Shown piece by piece: positions 1-8,319 of a DNA stretch of 64,000 bases (positions are counted from its first letter, which is position 1; every line of letters starts with the position of its first letter). Below the pieces are notes generated by a model. The model saw only the letters and a list, made by a program, of their open reading frames with translations, was not told the DNA's origin and did not search any database. This DNA is from Thiofilum sp. (GTDB lineage: Bacteria; Pseudomonadota; Gammaproteobacteria; Thiotrichales; Thiotrichaceae), in contig NZ_JADJTF010000001.1 of the NCBI RefSeq assembly GCF_016711335.1, positions 3,782,001 through 3,846,000 on the forward strand, written 5' to 3'. The position numbers were made by a program, and so were the translations under genes.

Positions 1-164
1 GAACCAATGTCGGTGTCAGAATCTATGTGTACCGCCAACAACGCCAAATTCATTTGTCGCGCACTCAGCAAAGTATGCAGCATTCCCACAAAACAATCCA
101 AACGGGGCTTGCCCCAACTCAAGTGGGCTTTTAAACTGTCACGTAGTCCATCGCTCAGATCCAT
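1..164 (-). CDS. IS4-like transposase, N-terminal part cut by window edge
   Basis: Reading the minus strand from an ATG at 164 gives an open frame of 54 codons that runs off the left edge. It begins MDLSDGLRDSLKAHLSWG and continues with FVGMLHTLLSARQMNLALL, which resembles the N-terminal region of IS4-family DDE transposases. A good ribosome binding site (AGGAG, a few bases upstream) supports the start. The overlapping plus-strand frame at 7-195 is a shadow. Whether the transposase is intact cannot be seen, and I did not find the terminal inverted repeat. Confidence 0.55.
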   Translation of the reverse strand, partial: MDLSDGLRDSLKAHLSWGKPRLDCFVGMLHTLLSARQMNLALLAVHIDSDTDIG

Positions 165-338
165 TTTGCTCTCCTGTGTGGTAACTAGAGAGTAAAACAT
201 AGGAGCGGTGGACTTTCACCATCTCCATGACAAACATGCTAAATCAATAAGTTAGTGGTTTTGTCGTGTACAGAGCTATATTCGTTTAAGCGTTAATTCA
301 CTACTATAGTCAGCATTACACTCTAAGATAGAGAGATC

Positions 339-668
339 ATGTCTTATTTTTATTTAGCACTAGCGATTGTGGCAGAAGTTATTGCCACTAGCTCCCTTAA
401 GGCTACTGAAGAGTTTACCAAACCGCTACCTACCGTACTGATGGTAGTAGGCTATATGTTAGCGTTTTATTTTATGACCTTAGCTATGCGCACTATTCCT
501 TTAGGGGTGACTTATGCGATTTGGTCAGGTTTGGGCATTGTATTGATTAGCACGGTGGGAGTTTTCTTATATAACGAAAAATTGGACTTGCCTGCTTTAA
601 TAGGTATGGGTTTGATTATTGCCGGTGTCGTGGTAATGAAACTATTTTCTAAAACGTTAAATACCTAA
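339..668 (+). CDS. SMR-family multidrug/quaternary-ammonium efflux protein
   Basis: A small proton-driven inner-membrane antiporter of the EmrE/QacE type. The 109-residue length is standard. Four hydrophobic segments are visible. The first carries the family glutamate in AEVIATSSLKATEEF, where Glu13 binds proton and drug. The segment with TYAIWSGLGIV is the conserved dimer-packing helix. The ATG follows a purine-rich stretch (GATAGAGAG). The gene stands alone, with the first copy of a 78-bp repeat at its 3' end. It could transport polyamines or guanidinium rather than drugs; the glutamate signature fits EmrE-like better than SugE-like members, but substrate is not predictable. Confidence 0.9.
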   Translation: MSYFYLALAIVAEVIATSSLKATEEFTKPLPTVLMVVGYMLAFYFMTLAMRTIPLGVTYAIWSGLGIVLISTVGVFLYNEKLDLPALIGMGLIIAGVVVMKLFSKTLNT

Positions 669-743
669 GTATCCAGCTAAAAGTAATCGCGTATTTCTGG
701 AGCAGTCTTGGCGGCAAGGATGCCGCCTTGAAGCGTACAGGGA
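666..743. repeat. 78-bp dispersed palindromic repeat, copy A
   Basis: This stretch matches the reverse complement of 17649-17726 with 6 mismatches over 78 bases and no gaps. Its core is a short palindrome, GGCGGCA-agga-TGCCGCC (about 710-727), able to form a 7-bp hairpin. It overlaps the stop codon of the SMR gene. It looks like a REP-type intergenic element. The rest of the 669-888 interval holds nothing else I can assign. Confidence 0.75.
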
Positions 744-891
744 TATATTTACAGCGCCTGCGGAAGGAATACTCGATAACTTTTGAATGACTACTGATTA
801 AATGCTTAAAATTAGAGGGTATTGTCCCATTTGGGTTATGCTGGGAGGCTTAGAGCCATTAATTTTTGCCTTCAACCACTAGGAGCTTGTG

Positions 892-1326
892 ATGACCCAC
901 CCTATTGTAAAACGCTATTCCAATGGTGAAATGACTGTCATCTGGCAACCTGATAAATGTATTCACTCACAAAAATGCTTTCACGGATTGCCGGATGTGT
1001 TTAATCCTCAACAACGCCCGTGGGTGAATATTACGGGTGCAGATACCGCTGCTATTAAAGCTCAAGTGGAGGCTTGCCCGTCCGGTGCTTTATCTTATCA
1101 ACTAGGAGATGCTGCTATGAATACTGTTACTGCCCCTGTGAATAGTGCAACAACTGTACAAGTGATGCCCAATGGTCCTTTGATTGTGCAAGGTACGATT
1201 ACGGTCAAGCTAGCGGATGGCACTGAAACCTTGAAAGAACAACGTTGTGCCCTATGTCGCTGTGGTGCATCGAATAATAAACCGTACTGCGATGGGTCAC
1301 ATGCCAAGGCGGGGTTCGTAGGATAA
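892..1326 (+). CDS. Mono-cluster ferredoxin domain fused to CDGSH iron-sulfur domain
   Basis: A predicted cytoplasmic iron-sulfur protein of 144 residues. The first half (about residues 1-70) resembles the divergent 4Fe-4S domain Fer4_19/YjdI: CIHSQKCFHGLPDVF, followed by the fourth cysteine in ACPSGAL. The second half (about 95-144) is a zf-CDGSH domain with CALCRCGASNNKPYCDGSH, ligands for a 2Fe-2S cluster held by three Cys and one His. Start choice: GTG at 889 lies only 3 bases from the AGGAG at 881-885, whereas ATG at 892 has normal spacing. Electron donor or acceptor is unknown; no redox partner is adjacent. Confidence 0.85.
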   Translation: MTHPIVKRYSNGEMTVIWQPDKCIHSQKCFHGLPDVFNPQQRPWVNITGADTAAIKAQVEACPSGALSYQLGDAAMNTVTAPVNSATTVQVMPNGPLIVQGTITVKLADGTETLKEQRCALCRCGASNNKPYCDGSHAKAGFVG

Positions 1327-1398
1327 CCACTAGGCTATGCATAGAGTAGCACTGACATAACTGTTAAACTGACACCTATCTTAGACCGAGGTAGGTGT

Positions 1399-2280
1399 AT
1401 GGCACATAAGGATATTGTTAGCAAACAAGCACTCAGCCATTTGGCGGGTGATATTGCTAATTTGTTACTCAACTTAGATGTGGATATTAACTCTGTAGAG
1501 TTATTAGATACTGAGCAACAACGAGTCGAGTTACGCCGTGCAGATTTGGTGGCAAGGATGCAAAAACGCGCCAGCCAAGAGTCCTTTATTCTGCATGTCG
1601 AAATTCAAAACAGTAATCAAGCAAATATGGCGGGGCGCATGTTGCGCTATTTTTCGGATATTCATCTGCAATATCCGCAAGAACCGATTCACCAGCATTT
1701 AGTCTATATCGGTAAAAAACCCTTTGGCATGCCAACCGAAATTGTACAACCGCAATTTACCTATCGTTATTCCGTGTTGGATATGCACACCGTTGATTGC
1801 AGTTTACTATTGGCACGAGATACGCCGGATGCGCTGGTATTAGCGATTTTGTGTGACTTCAAGCAGCGTCCGGTGCAAGATGTGGTGAATTATATTGTCG
1901 GCCGCCTTAAAGCGCTGACGGGCGATGATGAAAGCCGTTTTCGGAATTATTTTGAGATGCTAGAAACGCTAGCGGATAATCGTGATCTTCAACCTCAACT
2001 CGATGAGGCTAAACAAATGCTGACACAAGTTAATGTTAAAAAATTCGCCTCTTATAATTGGGGTTTGCAGGATGGTTTAATACAGGGGATAGAGCAAGGT
2101 ATTGAACGTGGTCTGGAACGAGGTTTAGAACGCGGTACTTTATTGGGGGAACAACGTAAAGCGCGACAGGTGGCATTGCGTTTGTTAGAGCTAGGCTCTC
2201 TAGATCTACCGCAGATTGCTGAAATTGCTGGTTTGTCGTTAGAAGATATTGAGCAGTTACAGCGTGAGCGCTTGAATTAA
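1399..2280 (+). CDS. Rpn-family PD-(D/E)XK nuclease / putative transposase, paralog 1
   Basis: A 293-residue protein of the recombination-promoting nuclease (Rpn/transposase_31-like) group. The nuclease core is visible as RRADLV (Asp49) and HVEIQ (Glu68, Gln70), the usual D...E-x-Q pattern. A second conserved block is LAILCDFK. The C-terminus holds a short repeat IEQGIERGLERGLERG followed by a helix-turn-helix-like LELGSLDLPQIAEIAGLSLEDI. It is clearly paralogous to the gene at 34430-35500, with the same layout and shared phrases such as MLRYF/Y, NSVELL and QQLLYIGK-like segments. Such proteins multiply in filamentous bacteria. It converges with the TIR-FGE gene, echoing the Rpn/FGE pairing at the retroelement locus. 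Confidence 0.8.
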   Translation: MAHKDIVSKQALSHLAGDIANLLLNLDVDINSVELLDTEQQRVELRRADLVARMQKRASQESFILHVEIQNSNQANMAGRMLRYFSDIHLQYPQEPIHQHLVYIGKKPFGMPTEIVQPQFTYRYSVLDMHTVDCSLLLARDTPDALVLAILCDFKQRPVQDVVNYIVGRLKALTGDDESRFRNYFEMLETLADNRDLQPQLDEAKQMLTQVNVKKFASYNWGLQDGLIQGIEQGIERGLERGLERGTLLGEQRKARQVALRLLELGSLDLPQIAEIAGLSLEDIEQLQRERLN

Positions 2281-2307
2281 TCATCTTTAATAAACCCTAT
2301 TCTGCAA

Positions 2308-2337
2308 TAGAAAGTTAGTTGACTTACTAACTTTCTA
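2308..2337. terminator. Hairpin between convergent genes
   Basis: A perfect 12-bp stem, TAGAAAGTTAGT pairing with ACTAACTTTCTA across a 6-base loop, sits between the stops of the Rpn gene and the TIR-FGE gene. There is no long T tract on either side, but the position fits a bidirectional terminator. Confidence 0.6.
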
Positions 2338-2357
2338 GAAACTGCTCAGCTCTGAAG

Positions 2358-3890
2358 TCATTCACCAATTGCTAACCTAAAACCTATTCCCTGTGAGCCA
2401 TACCCGCCCGATGAGTGATGCCATCGCTTGGCACTACGTAAGCCGCGTCCTACCTCCCAATAAGGTCCACCTTTTACTACATAATGAGGGTTTTTATTAG
2501 CTTTATTGGAGGTAAGCAGATACTTAGGGTCGATAACAGAGTTTATTCCTAAATAATCATTATACAAATCAGCACAAGCCTCCCAAACATTGCCAATCAT
2601 ATCATATAGCCCCCAGCTGTTAGGTTTGTAAGACTTAACTGGAGTTGTATGAGGTACTGCCCCCCCACCACTTGATCTCCAATCATTCCAAGTTCCTCTA
2701 TAATTAGCTTTTTCCAAAGTTAACTCACCCTCGAAATAAAAAGCTGTTTGCGTATTAGCACGACAAGCACGTTCCCATTCTGCCTCCCAAGGAAGACGTA
2801 CTGTTATAGATTTACAATAATCATTAAATTGTCTGATGAACAATTGAATATTTCTGAAAGAAACTTTTTCTACCGGAGCGTGAATATGTTGTTTATGTGC
2901 ACTAGGATTGTTGCCCATGAGACTTTGATATTGTGCTTGAGTAATAGGTGTTTCTCCCAACCACAAACCTTTGGTCAAAGTTACTTGATGATAATCTTCG
3001 TTCTTATAACGACCTTTTTCATCCTCTGGTGATCCCATCATAAAAGTACCTGCGGGTATCCAGCGAAATACATGGCGAATCCCCTTCACATCCAAAGCCT
3101 GCCATAGACCATACTGATCCTCACCCCAATCCGGCTCATGTTTATAAGGAAACACCACAGGCTCAAACGGCAAATCAAAATTAGCGCGACGCTTCCAACA
3201 CTCGATTAAGCGTTGTTCTGAGCTTTTAACAGTAGTTATTGAATCCACTAAACGCACTGATTCATCTAAATTTAATTGATGTGTGATTGTTGATTTTGAA
3301 GGTTTTGATACTTTAGCTTTTAGAGGTTGCTTTACAATAACTGGTGTTTGTATAGACGCATGAATCACTGGCTGCTGAACTGCTAGAATTAAAGTACTTT
3401 CCTGCTCACGCTTGATTACCTCCTGCAATAAATCATCTACCTTTTCCACAATCCGCGTCAGCGCTTCATCACAGTCATGCGAACCAATCGTATACCGAGC
3501 TAAGGGCTGATTATCCACCGTCGCCCCCTGCAAACTCGCCAACCACCGCACCCGCGTCCAAGCACAAGGTCGGATCACCACCGGAACGACCTTCAAACCA
3601 TCATGCTTCCGGCGCTCTAAAAATTTAGGAATTTCTTGTCGCGCAATAAAATTAGAAGTCAAAAAATCCGCACTCACTAATAAAATGGCTACTCGCGCCT
3701 GATTAATCGCCGCCTCAATGGCGGGCAACCAATCATCCCCGACCTTAATTTGCCGATCATCCCAAATAGAAAAACCACCCTGCACTTGCAATACACTCAA
3801 ATGCTTTTGGATTTCAGTTTTCCACGCATCATCCGCATGGCTATAACTAATAAAAATATCGGCTCGACGTACCTTTTCTTCACTCGACAT
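2358..3890 (-). CDS. TIR domain plus FGE-sulfatase-fold protein
   Basis: A 510-residue two-domain protein. Residues about 9-155 form a bacterial TIR domain: ADIFISYSHADD at the start, WDDRQIKVGDDW, then IEAAI with Glu59, a candidate for the NADase glutamate, and AILLVSADFL. A linker rich in Lys, Ser and Val follows. Residues about 265-508 form a formylglycine-generating-enzyme-type (FGE/SUMF1, C-lectin-like) fold: WIPAGTFMMGSPEDEKG, ETPITQAQYQ, GNVWEACADL and a closing GIGFRLAIGE. The same fold ends both retroelement targets at 35520 and 40034, but no nucleotide match to their template was found. By analogy the FGE domain would sense a ligand and the TIR domain act as effector, probably in defence or signalling. 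That role is inferred. Confidence 0.85.
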   Translation of the reverse strand: MSSEEKVRRADIFISYSHADDAWKTEIQKHLSVLQVQGGFSIWDDRQIKVGDDWLPAIEAAINQARVAILLVSADFLTSNFIARQEIPKFLERRKHDGLKVVPVVIRPCAWTRVRWLASLQGATVDNQPLARYTIGSHDCDEALTRIVEKVDDLLQEVIKREQESTLILAVQQPVIHASIQTPVIVKQPLKAKVSKPSKSTITHQLNLDESVRLVDSITTVKSSEQRLIECWKRRANFDLPFEPVVFPYKHEPDWGEDQYGLWQALDVKGIRHVFRWIPAGTFMMGSPEDEKGRYKNEDYHQVTLTKGLWLGETPITQAQYQSLMGNNPSAHKQHIHAPVEKVSFRNIQLFIRQFNDYCKSITVRLPWEAEWERACRANTQTAFYFEGELTLEKANYRGTWNDWRSSGGGAVPHTTPVKSYKPNSWGLYDMIGNVWEACADLYNDYLGINSVIDPKYLLTSNKANKNPHYVVKGGPYWEVGRGLRSAKRWHHSSGGYGSQGIGFRLAIGE

Positions 3891-4266
3891 ACCAACGCCT
3901 TCGCAGCAGCTTATGGATAACTAGCAGGGTTGATAGTTTATACATCTTTTCTGGATTAATAAGTACTAATGAAAGAAGATTTCGGCGCCATCCCCCCCCC
4001 TTTCCAACAATTCTTCTCACTAAAATGACCGCTGGTAAAACCTTTATGCGACTAGGTTTTGCATATTATACTTTCATAAGCTATAACTGGACTCTAATAA
4101 CGCTTTTAGCTCTTGTGGCTAACCTCAAGTACTCCTAGTGGGTACTTGAGACTCTAACCCAAATCGTTTCCTTAACTTAGCTCTCACTCACCCACCAAAG
4201 ATATTATTGTTCAGTACCCACCCAAACCGTTAAAATCGCCCCCTCAGATTTATGCGGATGGTGACT
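3891..4266. other. Intergenic region upstream of the MFS gene
   Basis: No gene seen. It contains a run of nine C (3992-4000) and a perfect hairpin at 4124-4150, CTCAAGTAC pairing with GTACTTGAG around a 9-base loop, without a following T tract. This interval lies between divergent genes, so promoters for both must be here, but I cannot place them with confidence. Confidence 0.4.
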
Positions 4267-5637
4267 ATGACAGCATTGGAATGGCGCGTAGCTGGCTCGT
4301 TGGCAATGATTTATGCAGCGCGGATGTTAGGATTATTTATGATCCTACCTGTATTCAGCCTCTATGCGTCTTATTACCCCCATAGCACTGATTTTTTAGT
4401 TGGATTAGCGATAGGTATCTATGGTCTAACTCAAGCGCTATTACAAATCCCTTTAGGCATACTCTCTGATCGTATAGGTCGCAAACCTGTGATTATTGGT
4501 GGCTTAGTCTGTTTTGCCTTGGGTAGTGTCGTGGCTGCACTCTCCACTACTATTGAATGGGTGATTGTGGGGCGTGCTTTACAGGGTATGGGCGCTATTT
4601 CAGCGGTGACCTTAGCCTTGGCTGCTGATCTCACTCAAGAGCAAAACCGTACCCGCGTGATGTCGGTGATTGGGATTACTATCGCTATGTCTTTCGCAGG
4701 CGGCATGGTATTAGGGCCTTTGATTAGCCAATATTATGGTATGGCGGGGGTATTTTGGTTTACCGCAGCACTGGCAGTAATAGGCATTTTATTAATCATG
4801 ACGCTTATTCCCACCCCTGATCAAGTACTCGCTCATCCTGATACCGGAGTATTACGCGGTTATTTAGGCAAGATCCTACAAGACCCTATTATGATGCGCC
4901 TCAATGCCGGAGTATTTACGCTACACATGATTATGACGGCAAGCTTTTTAGTAGTCCCTACCTTGCTCACGGACTCTTTAGGCTTAGATAAAACCGAACA
5001 TTGGAAAGTCTATCTACCCATTTTTCTAGGCGCTTTTGTGCTATCAGTACCGATGATTATTGCCGCTGAAAAATACCGCAAGATGCGTACTATTTTGATT
5101 AGTGCTATAGCGCTATTAGTTATAGCTGAATTGGTCATGGGTTTGAGTACGCACACTTTGATAGGGTTTTTACTCGGCTTTTTAGTGTTTTTTATTGGTT
5201 TTAATTTTCTGGAAGCCAGCCAACCCTCTCTTGTGGCTAAATACTCTAAAGTGAATCTAAAAGGTACCGCGATGAGCCTGTATAGTATGGCTCAAGTGTT
5301 GGGTATTTTTGCTGGGGGCGCATTGGGTGGCTATATTAAACATCATTTTGGTATTCAAGGTATTTTCATAGGTAACGCGCTGGTAGCAGGCATTTGGCTC
5401 GTGCTGGCATGGGGATTACCTGCGATTAAGTTTTATACCAGTCGAATTATTCGTCTTGACCCTAGCTATTTAAAGCAAAAAAAAGAAGCCCTCGAACAAG
5501 CCCTTGGTCAGGTACAGGGCGTGCGGGAGATTTATATTGATAGCAACACGGGACGTGCTTATTTAAAGGTCGATGAACACCTAGATGAGCAGGGTTTAGA
5601 GGTATTTACCCATCCGCGTTCAGGTTCTATGGTATAA
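4267..5637 (+). CDS. yajR: YajR-like major facilitator transporter with C-terminal YAM domain
   Basis: An inner-membrane drug:proton antiporter-type protein with twelve hydrophobic segments. Family marks include RMLGLFMILPVFSLY in helix 1, the motif A loop LSDRIGRKPVI, and GRALQGMGAI. After the last helix there is a soluble tail of about 60 residues, ALGQVQGVREIYIDSNTGRA, matching the ferredoxin-like YAM domain that distinguishes YajR from other MFS pumps. ATG codons at 4252, 4258 and 4267 are all in frame; 4267 is preferred because GGATGG lies at proper distance. Substrate unknown. It sits 30 bases before ssb, an arrangement that may be co-transcribed. Confidence 0.85.
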   Translation: MTALEWRVAGSLAMIYAARMLGLFMILPVFSLYASYYPHSTDFLVGLAIGIYGLTQALLQIPLGILSDRIGRKPVIIGGLVCFALGSVVAALSTTIEWVIVGRALQGMGAISAVTLALAADLTQEQNRTRVMSVIGITIAMSFAGGMVLGPLISQYYGMAGVFWFTAALAVIGILLIMTLIPTPDQVLAHPDTGVLRGYLGKILQDPIMMRLNAGVFTLHMIMTASFLVVPTLLTDSLGLDKTEHWKVYLPIFLGAFVLSVPMIIAAEKYRKMRTILISAIALLVIAELVMGLSTHTLIGFLLGFLVFFIGFNFLEASQPSLVAKYSKVNLKGTAMSLYSMAQVLGIFAGGALGGYIKHHFGIQGIFIGNALVAGIWLVLAWGLPAIKFYTSRIIRLDPSYLKQKKEALEQALGQVQGVREIYIDSNTGRAYLKVDEHLDEQGLEVFTHPRSGSMV

Positions 5638-5667
5638 TAAACCGTTACTTAGTTAAGGATTAGTACA

Positions 5668-6177
5668 ATGGCTCGAGGCGTTAATAAGGTTATTTTAGTA
5701 GGTACGGTAGGTAGAGACCCCGAGAACAAATCTATGCCGAGTGGTGATGCGATTGCCAATTTGAGTTTAGCGACCAATGAGCAATGGCGTGACAAGGCCA
5801 CTGGCGAAAAGAAAGAAAGTACGGAATGGCATCGTATTGTGTTCTATGGCAAGTTAGCTGAAATTGTGGGCATGTATGTACGCAAAGGTCAGATGATTTA
5901 TGTCGAAGGCAGCTTAAGAACGCGCAAATGGCAAGGACAGGACGGTCAAGAGCGCTATACTACCGAAATTATTGCTAGTGATATGCAAATGCTAGGCGGT
6001 CGCCCCAATGACGGTGAACGTGCTCCCATGAACCAAGGGGGCTATACTCCCAACCCTGCTCCCGCTCCACGCAATAATAACTTCTCTAATAATAACAATT
6101 CACAACCTGCTTCAGATTATCCACCTGCTAGTGGACGCAATAATTTTGAAGATTTTGACGACGACATACCATTCTAA
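5668..6177 (+). CDS. ssb: Single-stranded DNA-binding protein
   Basis: The replication and repair SSB, 169 residues. An OB-fold occupies about residues 1-110 (GVNKVILVGTVGRDPE, STEWHRIVFYGKLAEI, YVEGSLRTRKWQ). A flexible Pro/Asn-rich linker follows, and then the acidic tip DFDDDIPF, which binds partner proteins in other bacteria. AAGGAT upstream of the ATG serves as ribosome binding site. A strong terminator follows 24 bases after the stop. Confidence 0.97.
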   Translation: MARGVNKVILVGTVGRDPENKSMPSGDAIANLSLATNEQWRDKATGEKKESTEWHRIVFYGKLAEIVGMYVRKGQMIYVEGSLRTRKWQGQDGQERYTTEIIASDMQMLGGRPNDGERAPMNQGGYTPNPAPAPRNNNFSNNNNSQPASDYPPASGRNNFEDFDDDIPF

Positions 6178-6200
6178 AAAACACATACTTTTAATAAAAA

Positions 6201-6225
6201 AGCCCATCATGTTATGGGCTTTTTT
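6201..6225 (+). terminator. Rho-independent terminator of ssb
   Basis: Stem AGCCCAT/ATGGGCT with a 6-base loop followed by five further T; the preceding run of A makes it usable in both directions, which suits the convergent gene at 6234. Confidence 0.9.
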
Positions 6226-7349
6226 CCTCTCTATTAGTCACAAACTGGATAGCAAAAAGTTTCAAGCGTTAAACTACTTTTTACACTTTTTCCTTTAGAG
6301 TCTGTTGCAATAAGCCCTATAGTATAAGATCCCGCTGTATCGATTATTATGCTAGCTGATTCAGCCGTACTATTTAGGATAATTGCTTTACTACCTACAG
6401 GTTTTTTGTCTAGTAGCCATTTATGAGTGACAGAATCACCATCCTCATCAGTGCTATAAGCGTATAAATAGACGGTATCTCCTACAAAAACCTCGCCATT
6501 TACACCACCACTATGGCTTAAATGTATCTCTGGTGCTTTATTTTGTGTAAAAGCATCTGAACTATTAAGGTTTTCTAAGGTCACCAGTTTATAAAGCTCG
6601 TAGATATTATCCCCATCACTATCTAATTCCGCCAATACCCCATAATCAGATCCTGTTAAACGTAATTTAGAATTAGACAAACCTTTTAAGATTGCTTGCC
6701 CCCTAACAGGATACTCATAGGTATAGTATTCTATCGGTTCTATAGTTGAGAGTGTGCTATATCCATAACTCTCTAAAAATACTTGTCCCGATAACAAATG
6801 CTCATACCTTACTCCAGATGTGCTGCTAATCTTGGCATCGTTGGTATAGTTCTTAATTAAACTTTGCTTATTGGTAATAGAGTTTTTGCGTAGCATGGTA
6901 GAGATAACCTTCTCATTATTGGCTGACGCAGAGTAAAGCTGATTACCTAATACTGTATAACTAACACCATTAAATACCAATGTAAGCTGATTATAAACTA
7001 GCTCAAATGCTGTTAATTGATTAGAGCTGGTATTAAAACCTGTAACCCTCATTTGGGCTGTACCTGAAAGAGTTGAGTTAGCACTACTACACTTATCAAA
7101 GCTCACAGTTAACGTACCTAAATAAGTAACATCATCTACTGTGCCAGACAACTTAGCAGTACCACCACCGTCACACGGCTGCACTTCACTAACTGTTTTA
7201 GCTAATACATAACCGGTAGAGGGTTGTACACTCTTCAAAGCTATTTTGCGTATGGCAGAATCTAGCTGAGAAAAACTGGCATCTGCTATACCAACCTGAC
7301 GATCATTACTCGCCAAACTTACTTGGTTGAAATCAGCACCGTACAAAGC

Positions 7350-7950
7350 ACGACTTAACAACCATCAGCTAAAGCTGAAGGGTTCGCTAAAAGGACTAAA
7401 GTCCGGATACGGGTCGAATAGACCCGTCTAGCCTTCTGTCTTAAAGTTATCCTCTAACCTCGGTTCAAAGTGATGCTCTAAATACGCCTTAATCATCTCA
7501 GCACTCAATTCCCCTGAAGTCGCACAAAAATAACCCCGCGCCCAAAAATGCTGTCCCCAATACCGCTTTCTTAAATCCGGGTAGCTTTCAAAGATTTTTG
7601 CCGCACTTCGACCCTTAATTCGGCGCATGATCTCGCTCGGTGCTAGCTCCGGTGGCACCGATAACAACAAATGCACATGATCCTTGCTCACCACCCCCTT
7701 CACTATTTCTATCTCAAAGGCTTGACAGGTTTGACGGATCAACTCCCGTATCTTTAACCCCACATCCCCTTTCAGTACCGGATAGCGGTATTTCGTCACA
7801 AATACAAAGTGATACTCAATCCGGTAGACGGTGTGGCTTCCATACCGATACTCCATCTCTCACGACCTCATGCCAACCTTCATCCAGCTAGTATCGCAGA
7901 TAAATCTGACCGTCTAAAGACGGTGGTTTTAACCTTGAAGACGGACTAAT
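7350..7950 (-). mobile_element. IS200/IS605-type insertion
   Basis: The element is delimited by subterminal hairpins rather than inverted repeats, as expected of single-strand-transposing IS200/IS605 elements. On one side there are TCAGCT-aa-AGCTGA (7365-7378) and GGACT-aa-AGTCC (7393-7404). On the other is CCGTCT-aa-AGACGG (7910-7923). All three have the same CTAAAG tip. The exact ends are uncertain by several bases because no target duplication is made; TTA occurs at both junctions. It contains only the transposase gene and no tnpB. Confidence 0.8.
7428..7856 (-). CDS. tnpA: IS200/IS605-family TnpA (Y1 HUH transposase)
   Basis: A 142-residue single-strand DNA transposase. The HUH metal site is seen in SKDHVHLLLS. 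The catalytic tyrosine is probably in MIKAYLEHHF near the C-terminus. The N-terminal YRIEYHFVFVTKYRYPVLKG is the family hallmark. Length is normal, and there is no frameshift, so it may be active. It works by excising and inserting the element as a single-stranded circle, guided by the hairpins at the element ends. Confidence 0.93.
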   Translation of the reverse strand: MEYRYGSHTVYRIEYHFVFVTKYRYPVLKGDVGLKIRELIRQTCQAFEIEIVKGVVSKDHVHLLLSVPPELAPSEIMRRIKGRSAAKIFESYPDLRKRYWGQHFWARGYFCATSGELSAEMIKAYLEHHFEPRLEDNFKTEG

Positions 7951-8319
7951 AAACTCCATGCTATTAGTAGGAGTCAACTGAGCTTCTGTGCGTTTACCCG
8001 TATAGGCAGCATCAGCATCGACTGTAATAGGCGTAGACCCAGAATCACTACTACCTCCACCGCCTCCGCCACCACCGCAACCTACTAATAATGCAGCCAA
8101 TACAGGAGCCACTAAACGCTTTAACATGACCATAAATCACCAGATCTTAATTAAAAACTCTTGCTGAAGTATAAGCCGTTCTTTTTAAAATGCAGCATTA
8201 ATTAATGATCAATGGTGACAGTTTACAGATACAAAAAACCTGAATAATAGATTTTTTAGCACAATCGCCAATTTAAAAAGTCAATATTAAAATTTTACTA
8301 TTTTACTAAGCGAGCCAGA

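Larger units (their letters stand above)
6234..8133 (-). pseudogene. PKD-like surface lipoprotein gene split by an IS200-type element
   Basis: Two minus-strand frames form one broken gene. The 5' part (7888-8133) starts MLKRLVAPVLAALLVGC, a lipoprotein signal with lipobox LVGC, then a glycine run, and reaches SMEF before running into insertion sequence. The 3' part (6234 to about 7358) resumes with SRALYGADFNQVSLAS, carries a cysteine-rich repeat-like region and ends with an Ig/PKD-like domain (HKWLLDKKPVG, DTAGSYTIGLIATDSKGKS). The insertion at about 7350-7950 lies between them and both frames can be joined in phase. The intact protein would have been a secreted lipoprotein of roughly 450 residues. 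Function unknown. The upstream part still encodes a short lipopeptide. Confidence 0.8.

Noticed and set aside
7..195. Plus-strand 62-codon frame at the left edge
   Set aside because: The minus strand encodes a transposase-like N-terminus with a good ribosome binding site.
2358..2480. Possible third variable repeat in the TIR-FGE gene
   Set aside because: The protein fold is alike, but nucleotide comparison with TR gives no continuous match, so it is not a VR of this retroelement.
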